DNA of 64,000 bases. Origin: Bacteroides xylanisolvens XB1A. Lineage in GTDB: Bacteria > Bacteroidota > Bacteroidia > Bacteroidales > Bacteroidaceae. The position numbers were made by a program, and so were the translations under genes. This document shows, piece after piece, positions 44,529 to 53,716 of this stretch. A model generated the notes under the pieces. The model was not told where the DNA came from and made no database searches. It saw only the letters and a list, made by a program, of their open reading frames with translations. Position 1 is the first letter of the stretch, and every line of letters starts with the position of its first letter. The stretch lies in NCBI RefSeq assembly GCF_000210075.1, contig NC_021017.1, positions 3,501,693 to 3,565,692 of the forward strand, read 5' to 3'.

Positions 44529-44651
44529 AGCGTATTTGTTTAAAGTACAAAAATGCATTTTTTTTCTTTATCAATGAGTATATTATGTTGATTATTTCTG
44601 AATAAGATATTCTATTTGGGATAGATTTGTATTTTTAATCTGATCTCATAT

Positions 44652-45734
44652 TCATAAGCACTTGTTTTTATTTAGTATTTCGATTATTTTTTTCTCTAAA
44701 TTCTTAGCCCAAAAGTAGTAGCCGAGGTCAGACGGATGGGTTCCGTCGGTACAGGTATCCCTGTTTTCGGGAGATGGCAACGGATTGCCTATCAGGTAGA
44801 TATTCGGATATTTCCGGATGATCTCTTTCATAAGAGTTTCTACTATTTCCAGTTTGTCACTCTCCCTGGCTCGAATCAAGGTGTTAAATGCTTCATTGCC
44901 CCGTTGAATAGTTTGTACGAATATCAGAGGAGTCTTAGGGTGTTTGGCTACAATGATATCTACAAATGCTTGTAAACGTTCCTTGATTTGCATTGCGTCG
45001 GGGTTGGAAAACACATCAAATACAAAAGCATCGGCTTCGGTGGCTGCTATCACTTCCGCAAAATAAGACTGAAGTTTGGCATTGCCACTGAATCCTAAAT
45101 TGCAGACATGTAAGTTTGTATTACGCTCTATTTGCAGCGGATAACTCATCCCCGGACGACTTGCTCCAATACCTTGCGTAAAACTGGAACCGAAGAATAC
45201 GACTTTTTGCCCAAAAGGATTCGGGATCGTTTCGATTGAAGATCCCGGCTGAATGCCTATCTTCAGAGATTCGAGTTCGCTGTACATCGGCAGGTAAAGC
45301 AGACATTCTTTTTCCTTTGGCTCCATACCATACATCAGTGTGAATGCTTCGTTCCGTTTAGCAGGAGCTAGCGAATTGGCATATATCCATTCATTATTCT
45401 GTCTGATATAGAGGTCGAAGCCGGCAGCTGCTATTCCTGTTACATTATCTTTCCTGTATTCCCATTTATACGAGGGAAGCAGGTCAATCTGGGGTGAGTT
45501 GGTCCTGAAAACAACCGCTAATCCTGCTGAACATCTGGCTTGCTGGTTTTCTGATTTTGAAAATCCCTTGAAAGCTACCGTATCTATACGGTGATATAGA
45601 TGTGGGGTAGGCAAGGCTTTTCCTACAAGGGTCAGTTGGGAGGCATCTACATAGCGGATGTCTTTTATACTTTGTCCCCATAGGATAGTCGGTGCCAAAA
45701 GCGAAGCCAAAAGGAGCAATCTGAAATTTCTCAT
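44652..45734 (-). CDS. SGNH/GDSL-family esterase with N-terminal beta-sandwich
   Basis: The 360-aa protein has a signal peptide ending ILWGQ. Residues about 25-170 are a beta-sandwich of the GxDLY type (AAAGFDLYIRQNNEW). The catalytic domain starts at VVFFGSSFTQGIGASRPGMS, where the first Ser of SSFT is the nucleophile, and ends with the Asp-x-x-His motif DGTHPSDLGYYFWA. Such enzymes remove O-acetyl or similar acyl esters from glycans. Periplasmic location is expected because no lipobox is seen. It lies between the GDPD gene and the FecR gene on the same strand and probably deacylates the locus substrate. Confidence 0.9.
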   Translation of the reverse strand: MRNFRLLLLASLLAPTILWGQSIKDIRYVDASQLTLVGKALPTPHLYHRIDTVAFKGFSKSENQQARCSAGLAVVFRTNSPQIDLLPSYKWEYRKDNVTGIAAAGFDLYIRQNNEWIYANSLAPAKRNEAFTLMYGMEPKEKECLLYLPMYSELESLKIGIQPGSSIETIPNPFGQKVVFFGSSFTQGIGASRPGMSYPLQIERNTNLHVCNLGFSGNAKLQSYFAEVIAATEADAFVFDVFSNPDAMQIKERLQAFVDIIVAKHPKTPLIFVQTIQRGNEAFNTLIRARESDKLEIVETLMKEIIRKYPNIYLIGNPLPSPENRDTCTDGTHPSDLGYYFWAKNLEKKIIEILNKNKCL

Positions 45735-45773
45735 GTTTTCTTATCTGGTAAATAGAATAATTACTTTCGGGGA

Positions 45774-46712
45774 TTAATTGTGCCGTCCGATTTTCTTCAG
45801 GTAGCTGATTAATAACTCCGGTCGGTCGGTTTGTATGATGGATGTGCCGAGATCTAATACCTTTTGGTAAACTTCTGCCCCATGTTCAAAAGCATAGTCA
45901 TCGTACATACCTGCTTCTTCACCTCCGCAGAGTGAGGCCCAAAGAGTATTTACCCAGATTTTAGAACCTTGTGCAAGTATATCCTTCATGCATTTTTTTA
46001 CTTCCGAAGTTTCTTGCTGCCAGCATACTTCATATGCTAGAGGAATGATTTTCTTGTCCATATATTGACGGAACAAATCTTGTCCGCTTGGTTTGTTGAT
46101 ATCAATAATGGGCATGTACATCATGGCGTGTTTATACTTCTTAGCTTGTGCATCTACAAAATCAACCGACTTTTTACCTTTAATCAAGATTTGTTCTGTG
46201 ACTCCCAATTCTTCTGTGATAGCCATTACCAAATCATAATATTGGTACCCTTGGTCTATGTTAACCACTATACGGTCTTTGCAGACGGCCAATGCTTCTT
46301 TTAAGGTCGGCATCTTGTATTTAGTGGGGCAGTTATGACCTGTTTTCAGGAAACAGCTTTTGATATAGTCGTAAGTTACGTCGCTGACTCTGCCTTTTCC
46401 TGTGGTAGTCCGGTCGATAGTACCGTCGTGACAAAGGACAAGTACACTGTCTGCTGTTAGTTTCAGGTCTAGTTCCATGACATCAACTCCCATGCGGATA
46501 ATCGATTCGATGGCAGGGATGGAGTTCTCCGGATAATCCCGCCAGTCTCCCCGGTGGGATACTACCACTACATAGTCTGTTTTCGGATTGTGAATGGCTT
46601 CTACTATCTTTTGCGCATGTGTCTTGTCCGGAGCGACAGGAGTGACTGCAAAAGTGCCTAGAGTCAGCAACAGAAGAAGTCCGGTGAATAAGATTCTTTT
46701 TTTCATATTCAT
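45774..46712 (-). CDS. Glycerophosphodiester phosphodiesterase family protein
   Basis: The 312-aa protein has a signal peptide (about residues 1-22) and the full GDPD active site: HRGDWRDYPENS (His53, Arg54, Glu62), MELDLKLTADSVLVLCHDG (Glu80, Asp82, His95) and later KLEALAVCKD-type strands. GDPD enzymes release sn-glycerol-3-phosphate from glycerophosphodiesters; GlpQ homologues also trim poly(glycerol-phosphate) teichoic acid. It lies 13 bp after a DUF4988 lipoprotein gene and 39 bp before the SGNH gene. The nearby OPA transporter would suit its product. Met3 is an alternative start. The enzyme class is clear; the substrate is inferred. Confidence 0.9.
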   Translation of the reverse strand: MNMKKRILFTGLLLLLTLGTFAVTPVAPDKTHAQKIVEAIHNPKTDYVVVVSHRGDWRDYPENSIPAIESIIRMGVDVMELDLKLTADSVLVLCHDGTIDRTTTGKGRVSDVTYDYIKSCFLKTGHNCPTKYKMPTLKEALAVCKDRIVVNIDQGYQYYDLVMAITEELGVTEQILIKGKKSVDFVDAQAKKYKHAMMYMPIIDINKPSGQDLFRQYMDKKIIPLAYEVCWQQETSEVKKCMKDILAQGSKIWVNTLWASLCGGEEAGMYDDYAFEHGAEVYQKVLDLGTSIIQTDRPELLISYLKKIGRHN

Positions 46713-46725
46713 ATCATTTTAAGGA

Positions 46726-47607
46726 TTAATTTTTTTTGAATAAAAGAGGACGAAGTACAAGATGCTGAAGATCGTAAGCTGTGATGATCACATGACCTTC
46801 ATCAAAATTGTTTTCGAATATTACAGTAAGGGTATGAGTCTCTTTGTCGATTGTTGCTTTTACGTTCACCGCTTGGGCAATAGTGACTAATGCTTCTTCT
46901 GCAGATGCTCCCGTTACTTCATATTCAATTTTTAGGGGACTGGAAAGATCGGTTATTTTTGTAACAGCATTTGCTTTTAACCTGAGATTCAGAGAACTGA
47001 ACACTTCCAGTGTGAGTGTTTCCCCATTACCCAATGTGATTTTGAGATATCCCTCATCAGTCTTGGTAATATTTTTAAAAATGGCCGTCTCGTCGGTTGT
47101 AGCTGTAATAGGAGTCCCCTTGTTATCCTTGAGTATCTCACCATTGACTGTCCAGTAACCGTCGGCATTTACCCCCATTTCGGGGGTATAGCCACAGACG
47201 GGTACTTTTTTTTCGGTATCATCTGTGAGCCAGTTTGTCTCATTGCCAATAGTGGTGGTCCAGTAATACAACTGGTCGTCATCGTTGAGGCGTACACCGA
47301 GTATAGGGGCTTCTATTACATCTTCCTGGGTTGCTACAACAACTGCTTTTTCTTCATTATTGTTGTCTTTATAGGTAATAACATATTGCCCGTCCGAGTT
47401 TCGGGAAACAGAGGTAATTACATTTCCTTCCGTCAAATATCCCAGTTTTGAGATATCTTCATTGAGTTTATCCGCTTTGGTTTGAAGGGCGGCTATTCGC
47501 TCTTTGAAATCATTGAGCTTATTCTGAATCGAAGAGTCATCATAATCCCCACAACTGGTGAGCAGGAGGGAAAAAAGCACCGAACAGACAAAATATATTC
47601 TTTTCAT
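46726..47607 (-). CDS. DUF4988 surface lipoprotein (short paralogue)
   Basis: The 293-aa protein has lipobox LTSC then GDYDD, acidic residues that direct lipoproteins to the Bacteroides cell surface. A coiled coil (about 25-60; NKLNDFKERIAALQTKADKL) precedes the DUF4988 beta domain (VITSVSRNSDGQYVITYKDN, NADGYWTVNGEIL). A following beta-sandwich (about 190-290) ends at RPLLFKKN. It shares its whole layout with the N-terminal regions of the next two genes. No enzyme domain follows, so a surface glycan-binding role is likely. It is cotranscribed with the GDPD gene. Confidence 0.85.
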   Translation of the reverse strand: MKRIYFVCSVLFSLLLTSCGDYDDSSIQNKLNDFKERIAALQTKADKLNEDISKLGYLTEGNVITSVSRNSDGQYVITYKDNNNEEKAVVVATQEDVIEAPILGVRLNDDDQLYYWTTTIGNETNWLTDDTEKKVPVCGYTPEMGVNADGYWTVNGEILKDNKGTPITATTDETAIFKNITKTDEGYLKITLGNGETLTLEVFSSLNLRLKANAVTKITDLSSPLKIEYEVTGASAEEALVTIAQAVNVKATIDKETHTLTVIFENNFDEGHVIITAYDLQHLVLRPLLFKKN

Positions 47608-47619
47608 ATCTTGTGTCTT

Positions 47620-50040
47620 TTAGAAATTAATACTAGGATCGAAATTTTGGTTTGCATGACAAAATGCATTCTGGTTAGTGGCATCTGGTGCAGAAGTAGG
47701 ATCGTCCTTATACTTGCTGTAATCACCGACATAGCCTCCACATACACAAGCCTTGCAATTGGTCCAGGTTGCAGTGGAAGCACCAGAATAACCACATAAC
47801 CAGCCCGGACCATGTCTGTTGGTCCCATTTCCTTCGGTGAATACATCTCCCAAAACAGCACCTTTGTTTACGCAACCGATAATCTGTATGTTAGAGTGAC
47901 CGATGATGCCTCCTGTGCGGACACTTAGGTGAGTCATGACATTTCCGTAATTCGTGCAGGACTCTACTGTATATTCCGGTTTGGTTTTCAGGTCGTCTGT
48001 ACCTCCTACAATTCCACCCATACGTTTGTAATTGTAGGTCACACTCGCTTCTTTGCCTTCATGTTGCCCTACTTTGTCATCTTCAATGGTTCCTCTGTTG
48101 TCACAGTTGTAAATGTTACCATACATTAGTGTTGCTACAATTCCGCCCGTTCTTCCGCTCGGACAACTGATATCGCCATAGTTGGTGCAGTAATTCAATT
48201 TTCCTCCTTCTGCTTTAGCCATGAAGGCGCAGATTCCGGCTGTCTGCATACCTGTACCGCCATTAGCTGTATTGCTGATGCGTCCTGTACGGACAAATCC
48301 TCTGTTGGAACAACCTTGTGCTTTGGATTCTCCTCCAATGGTTGTGTTGACAATTGTACCTACCAGGCCGGAAAGTGCGTTAAATTCTCCGGATTTATTA
48401 TCGGCTGTGAAGTCGATATTATAATAGTTGGTACAGCCCTCTATTACCGATTTTTTGGCGAAGCAGACAAGAGGAGCTATGACAGTATATTTAGATGCTG
48501 TTCCGCTCATCATCCAAGTTATAGTGGTACTGGCATCTCCTAAAACTAAATTTTTGATTGTCGCATTTTCTATCGAACCGAATAAACCATACGCCAATCC
48601 ACCATTTGTTATATCTGCACTACAATTCAGGTTCTTGATAGCATGGCCTTGTCCGTTGAAAGTTCCAGTAAACGGATGTATGGAAACATAGGGTTCGGCC
48701 GTAGTATAGTTGGAAGCTTCTATATCACCGATAGGTGTCCAACTGGTCACGGATGACATATCAATATCATTCAACAATACTATCTCTCCGGCGTCATTCT
48801 GCCAGCGGGAGGTACTTGTTCCGTTATTTACGGCTTTTGCAAAATTAACTAGATCGGCAGCAGTACTGATTCCTCCTTTAGCTTCCACTTCTTTAGCTTC
48901 TTGTATCACATCGATACTTGAAGATATATTATACAGCGAATTAGAGAATATTATTTTCCCGGAACGTTCGTCACCCGTTTCATTAGCCAGAATGGTGAAG
49001 GCATGTGTGGTTGTAATTAATGCACGGGTTCCTTTGTAAGTGATCCACTCGTTTTCTGTACTGACCTGATAGAATATGTTGGCAGATATCTGCATTTCTA
49101 TGTCCATTTGGGTGCCTTTGAGTTGGATAGGACCTACATGACCTTGGTATAGTGGATCGTCCAGAATTGCGGTACCGTATGTGAAGTATATCGGTTTCAA
49201 TACGGTATTATTTCCTGCACTTGCCAGCAACAGAATATTTCCTTCAGTCGCTCCTTCTTTCATGGTAGCGATGAGGGTGGAAGAGGCTTTATCTATTTTG
49301 ACTTCCATATTGTAGGCAGTAAACAAGTCTACATATGCATTTTCCGATTGGGTACCATATATTTCATATGGAATACTAACCGGAGTAGCATAGTCTGTTA
49401 CTGCATTGTAAACCGGACTGTTGAACCGGATACCGAGTGCCTCTTGTAAACTCATACGCAATTCCTGACCGTCTGCCAGAATAAATACGGCTTCTCCTGT
49501 TTTATCATCTATATAAGCCGATTTGAATAACAGATTACTTAAATCATTGGCTAATACACCGGTGCTGGCGCCATTCACACTCCAATAACCGTTCTCGTTT
49601 ATTTTAACGTCAGGCATCGTTCCGCCTATCGGAAATTTCTTTCCGTCACCGTCGAGAATGAATGTATAAGTCTTCCCTTTATCAGTCGTCTGCGCCCAAT
49701 AGAATTTACTGTCAGTATCCTGTTTGGCCGTGATGATAGGAAGTTTGATGGCATCTTCTTGAGTAGCGATCGTAACGGTGTGGGTTTCCCCACCACCGTC
49801 ACTGTAAGATATTACGTGGTTGCCATCGGCATCCTGACTGATTAAAGTGATAAACGAACTCCCGATCACTTTAGACAGTGAAGTCATTTGCTTGGTCAAT
49901 GTTTCGGCTTGAGCTTCATAATCTCCGATCGTCTTTTCTATTTCGTTGAGGTCCTGCCAGATTCGTTCGTCGTCGTAAGAACTGCAACTTCCCAGAAAAC
50001 AGGCAGATATAAATAATGATATACTTATAAACTTTTTCAT
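47620..50040 (-). CDS. DUF4988-BACON-GLUG repeat surface lipoprotein
   Basis: The product has 806 aa from the Met at 50040, which places lipobox LGSC-SSYDDE correctly. Order: coiled coil (about 25-60), DUF4988 (60-150), beta-sandwich to about 290, a BACON-type sandwich (about 295-385; NIFYQVSTENEWITYKG, RSGKIIFSN), and then GLUG-type parallel beta-helix repeats (GGLAYGLFGSIENATIKNL, LSGLVGT, GGIVATL, GGIVGG, GGIIGHSN). BACON and GLUG modules bind glycans or mediate adhesion. The C-terminus has several Cys (CKACVCGGYVGDY). It is the middle one of three paralogues, probably a binding protein. Confidence 0.85.
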   Translation of the reverse strand: MKKFISISLFISACFLGSCSSYDDERIWQDLNEIEKTIGDYEAQAETLTKQMTSLSKVIGSSFITLISQDADGNHVISYSDGGGETHTVTIATQEDAIKLPIITAKQDTDSKFYWAQTTDKGKTYTFILDGDGKKFPIGGTMPDVKINENGYWSVNGASTGVLANDLSNLLFKSAYIDDKTGEAVFILADGQELRMSLQEALGIRFNSPVYNAVTDYATPVSIPYEIYGTQSENAYVDLFTAYNMEVKIDKASSTLIATMKEGATEGNILLLASAGNNTVLKPIYFTYGTAILDDPLYQGHVGPIQLKGTQMDIEMQISANIFYQVSTENEWITYKGTRALITTTHAFTILANETGDERSGKIIFSNSLYNISSSIDVIQEAKEVEAKGGISTAADLVNFAKAVNNGTSTSRWQNDAGEIVLLNDIDMSSVTSWTPIGDIEASNYTTAEPYVSIHPFTGTFNGQGHAIKNLNCSADITNGGLAYGLFGSIENATIKNLVLGDASTTITWMMSGTASKYTVIAPLVCFAKKSVIEGCTNYYNIDFTADNKSGEFNALSGLVGTIVNTTIGGESKAQGCSNRGFVRTGRISNTANGGTGMQTAGICAFMAKAEGGKLNYCTNYGDISCPSGRTGGIVATLMYGNIYNCDNRGTIEDDKVGQHEGKEASVTYNYKRMGGIVGGTDDLKTKPEYTVESCTNYGNVMTHLSVRTGGIIGHSNIQIIGCVNKGAVLGDVFTEGNGTNRHGPGWLCGYSGASTATWTNCKACVCGGYVGDYSKYKDDPTSAPDATNQNAFCHANQNFDPSINF

Positions 50041-50070
50041 ATATTCAGTGATTAACATTCGTTTGATTCA

Positions 50071-53000
50071 TTATTCGAGTACTCTGACATGCAGATAGTT
50101 CATACAACTTCTCTCACCTTTCGTATCCGACACGTGATTGATTACTTTTCCGATACCATTCTCATAAGTCCACATTACTGTAGAGCCTCCCCCATCGAAA
50201 CGGATTACATCATATAATCCCAACTTTTTGCAAACACGGTAAGCTTCGTAGAAATCAAGTCCTCTGTCACTATCTGTCCTTCCGTCTACACAGAAAATAA
50301 CAATCTTTGATTTATCCTGTGTCATACCGAGATTGGTGGTCGGGTTGATTGTCTCTGCATCTTCTTTTTTAGGAGGTGCAGAGTATACGCCATTATATAC
50401 ATAGCGGTACATACTGGAGTTGTGTACTTTGATTGGATTAGTAGAACTGCCTATTTTAAGTTCGGCACTGATTTGTACTTTATCACCGGTTTTTAGGTTT
50501 TGAACTAGTTCGTCAGCTTTGTCTCCTGTTACTTGCAGTACCCATTCATTTTTATCTGTTACGTATGGGGCTTCTACTGTAGTGCCTCGTCCGTCAATGA
50601 TTTTAGTAATTGTGGCTTCAAAATCACCAGAGTTAACCTTTAGCGGTTGGTTGTTCTTGCCGATGATAAATAGGGCTTTAGTTCCTATCGGGTTAGTTAA
50701 TCCGGGATGGGGCTCTTTTACATACCTGAAGGTGTACAAGTTTGCATCGTATGATGGTTTTCCACTCAAACGGACAATAGTATCATTGACTGAATAATAT
50801 TCATATTCCTTGGTACCAACTTTCAGTTTGCCTGTGAAATCTCTTTTTTCGAAGCTAACCGTACGGTTGTCAAAGAAGGTGAATCCCCAGACATGATTAG
50901 TTAAGATAGAACGTACATACGGGTTATTGATGAATACCGGTTCTCCTTCTTCAATATGCATTCCTCTGGGGAAGCCGTCATGTGAATTGAAGAAGCCGGT
51001 ATTTATACCTACAATAATGTTTCTTCCTTCATCTCTTCGTCTGGTACAAGTCTCCGATAAGGTTTCGCGGAGGACTTTACCATTATTTGAATTATTATTA
51101 CCATTCGGGTTTGGGCAAATTTCGTCTGCCATGACTGTCTCGAATGTAACTTTGGGGTTGTTCATGTCAATTTCAATAGCATAGATATTTTGATTGAAAT
51201 TGATAAAGGAGTAGTGTTTGTACACAATACCTGATGCTAGTTCACGGTCCTCGGTCACCTGCCAGTCATAGTATGCCTCATCCTGGTTAGAGAAATTATT
51301 GGCTTCTTTGGAGAAAGCTCCGTGACGGACAGCGTTACTGTAAGTTGCTCCCGGAGTATCTTCCGGATTATTTTTGTAAATACTGTAATCTCCAACTTTA
51401 CCTCCGATATGACAATCTGTGATATAGTTCGTACCGTTTTTGGTGCCACTATAACCACAGGCCCATCCGGCACCATGTTTGTTGGCTCCATCAGCAGTTG
51501 CATCGGACAAGATGATTCCATTGTTTGTACACGATTGAACAAATCCGGCATTGTGTCCGACAAATCCACCTGCACGACTTCCGTTTTGGGAATAGACATT
51601 TCCGTTGTTAATACAATTTTTGAGGTATTTATCTGTATTTATACCTCCTGCAAGTCCGCCGATGCGTTTCACATTATATCGTTTGGAAGTTGAAGCAAAA
51701 ACACCATTCACGTCATCTTGAATGACTCCTTCGTTAGTGCTGTTTTCAATAATTCCTTCCTGTAGAGTTCCTGCAATTCCACCACCACGCCCGGAAGGTG
51801 CACTGATATTTCCTTTGTTAATTGCGTAGCCGATATAAGCCTCATCATTTTCTATATATCCCGCAATACCTCCTTGGTTGAAAGCTGAATAGGCACCGGA
51901 AGCAGTGTTGACTATGTTGCTGCACGTCAGGTTACCTTCGTTGCTGCAACCGTTTGCTTGTGTTGTGTCGCCTATTTTATTTCCGTATAATACACCTGCT
52001 AAACCTCCCATTCGAACACCTACATTAGCAGCGTCTGTTCCTTCAAAAGATAGATTTATTTGGTTGGTACATGCCAGTATGCTTCCCTCACAATAGCCTA
52101 CTAAGCCGCCAATAGCAGCTCCTTGCGGAGCTTTACCTGTAATGGTGGCATTACCCGAAATCACTAAATTCCTGATGACACCGGAACTGCCGAGTGCATT
52201 GAATAATCCATGGGCAATATTGCCGTCTTCAAGATTATATGTAAAAGTCAGATTAATAACTGAATGTCCTTTACCATCAAATACATCGTTAAAGGTTTGC
52301 TCGCCGATTGTATAAACCACTTTTGTATTGGCGTTGGTCGTATTGCTTGTTACATTACTTCCTGCACCGCTCGTCAACGTGATATCTTTCATATCAATAT
52401 CGTTCAACAGAATAACGTTTCCTTCCGTATCTTTGAATTTACGCAAACTACTTCCACTGGTCACAGCATCTATAAATGCTTTGAAGTCTGTTGCAGTAGC
52501 AATGCCTCCGTTTTCAATGATAGGCAAAGTGAAGCGCATCGGTTTGATCAGTACGTTATCTTCAGTGTCATAAAGCATAATCATTGTTACCCCTTCTTCG
52601 AAATCATCAGCGAAGGTGACGACCAATGTTTTATTACTACTATTTAACCTGGCTTCTAATCCATCGTCGTTGCGTGTGATGAGCATCAATGCTTGTGCTG
52701 CCTTTTTCCCAATGATATTATAATTTAAGGTAAGGTTTTTTGTTCCTTCCTCTATAATAATAGGAGAAATGGCAGTCTGATCTGTATTTTTAAACTCCAC
52801 ATTAAATAGTGTAAAGGTATTGACCGATAGAGTTTCTCCGTTGCCTAGAGTAATTGAAGCAGTTCCGTTATCGTTCATTTCCACTTTAGTAATAAGTGAA
52901 GTTGTTTTTCCTTCAGCTTTAATCGGCTTTTGGTTGCTGTCTAGAATTTGCTGGCCGTTAATAATCCAATATCCATTCTCATCCACTCGTATTTGAGGGG

Positions 53001-53415
53001 CGCTACCTGATACCGGTATTTTTTGTTTGTTGGCATCCAGCAGGAAAGTCGTTTGACCTTTGGTGGTAGTAGTCCAATAATATGTTCCGGCTTCTTCTTG
53101 TATTCCGATAATCGGACTGGAAACCATTTGGTCAGTGGTAGCAATGGTGAAACTATGCTCAATATTGTCACTTCCTTTATAAGAAATGACATAACCACCG
53201 TTAGCAGCTTCTGTGACAGAGGTGATGGCTCCTCCTTTCACAATCTGGCTCAACGCATTCGCTTGCAGTTGTAAACTGTTTAGCTTCTCTTTCAGTTGAT
53301 CGAGATCTTTGTAGATTCCATCAATGTCCTTCCAGGCAGCCGAGTCATCATAGTCATCGGTGCAACTGCCAATCACGGGCATGAGTAGCAGGAATAAAAG
53401 TAGAAAATTTCTCAT
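50071..53415 (-). CDS. DUF4988-GLUG lipoprotein with C-terminal phosphodiester glycosidase (NAGPA) domain
   Basis: The 1114-aa protein has lipobox IGSC-TDDYDD, a coiled coil, DUF4988 and a beta-sandwich as in its two paralogues. GLUG-like beta-helix repeats follow at about 385-690. From about 700 there is a NAGPA-type phosphodiester glycosidase domain: IVGINTGFFNSHDGFPRGM, KIVIFCVDGRTDSDRGLDFY, and VIRFDGGGSTVMW, the family's Asp-Gly-Gly-Gly-Ser/Thr core. The mammalian relative removes GlcNAc from GlcNAc-1-P-6-Man. Bacterial members act on other sugar-1-phosphodiesters. Surface display suggests first-step cleavage outside the cell. It is the first gene of the minus-strand operon, divergent from the ECF sigma gene. 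Confidence 0.9.
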   Translation of the reverse strand: MRNFLLLFLLLMPVIGSCTDDYDDSAAWKDIDGIYKDLDQLKEKLNSLQLQANALSQIVKGGAITSVTEAANGGYVISYKGSDNIEHSFTIATTDQMVSSPIIGIQEEAGTYYWTTTTKGQTTFLLDANKQKIPVSGSAPQIRVDENGYWIINGQQILDSNQKPIKAEGKTTSLITKVEMNDNGTASITLGNGETLSVNTFTLFNVEFKNTDQTAISPIIIEEGTKNLTLNYNIIGKKAAQALMLITRNDDGLEARLNSSNKTLVVTFADDFEEGVTMIMLYDTEDNVLIKPMRFTLPIIENGGIATATDFKAFIDAVTSGSSLRKFKDTEGNVILLNDIDMKDITLTSGAGSNVTSNTTNANTKVVYTIGEQTFNDVFDGKGHSVINLTFTYNLEDGNIAHGLFNALGSSGVIRNLVISGNATITGKAPQGAAIGGLVGYCEGSILACTNQINLSFEGTDAANVGVRMGGLAGVLYGNKIGDTTQANGCSNEGNLTCSNIVNTASGAYSAFNQGGIAGYIENDEAYIGYAINKGNISAPSGRGGGIAGTLQEGIIENSTNEGVIQDDVNGVFASTSKRYNVKRIGGLAGGINTDKYLKNCINNGNVYSQNGSRAGGFVGHNAGFVQSCTNNGIILSDATADGANKHGAGWACGYSGTKNGTNYITDCHIGGKVGDYSIYKNNPEDTPGATYSNAVRHGAFSKEANNFSNQDEAYYDWQVTEDRELASGIVYKHYSFINFNQNIYAIEIDMNNPKVTFETVMADEICPNPNGNNNSNNGKVLRETLSETCTRRRDEGRNIIVGINTGFFNSHDGFPRGMHIEEGEPVFINNPYVRSILTNHVWGFTFFDNRTVSFEKRDFTGKLKVGTKEYEYYSVNDTIVRLSGKPSYDANLYTFRYVKEPHPGLTNPIGTKALFIIGKNNQPLKVNSGDFEATITKIIDGRGTTVEAPYVTDKNEWVLQVTGDKADELVQNLKTGDKVQISAELKIGSSTNPIKVHNSSMYRYVYNGVYSAPPKKEDAETINPTTNLGMTQDKSKIVIFCVDGRTDSDRGLDFYEAYRVCKKLGLYDVIRFDGGGSTVMWTYENGIGKVINHVSDTKGERSCMNYLHVRVLE

Positions 53416-53716
53416 GTTCTTTAAATAAATTGATTCAATGGTTAATAGCGCGCTATGTGTGATTCGTTTCTATAATGAAGAACACATCATCTAACGGGGG
53501 TACGTAATCGGATTTGAACTTTTTTTTAAAATCATCACTATTTTCAATAAGACTTGAATTTTTCATATTAATTTCATAGTTTTGTCACCAGAAGTATGCT
53601 ACTCCCTGTTTATTTCTCCCTTACATATTACAATATGATGTGATTTTAAATACGGCTTGGTATATCTTCTATATTATTTATAGCTTTGTTGACTAGAATC
53701 TTTTTTAGAAAAAACG
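53416..53716. promoter_or_regulatory. Divergent regulatory region between the NAGPA operon and the sigma gene
   Basis: On the plus strand TAGCTTTG (53681-53688), with CTTG 21 bp upstream, is a plausible promoter for the sigma gene; TAGTTTTG at 53577-53584 is a second -7-like box. Near the NAGPA start lies the perfect 12-bp palindrome ATAGCGCGCTAT (53445-53456). ECF-dependent promoters in this group have no consensus I can apply with confidence. Confidence 0.5.
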
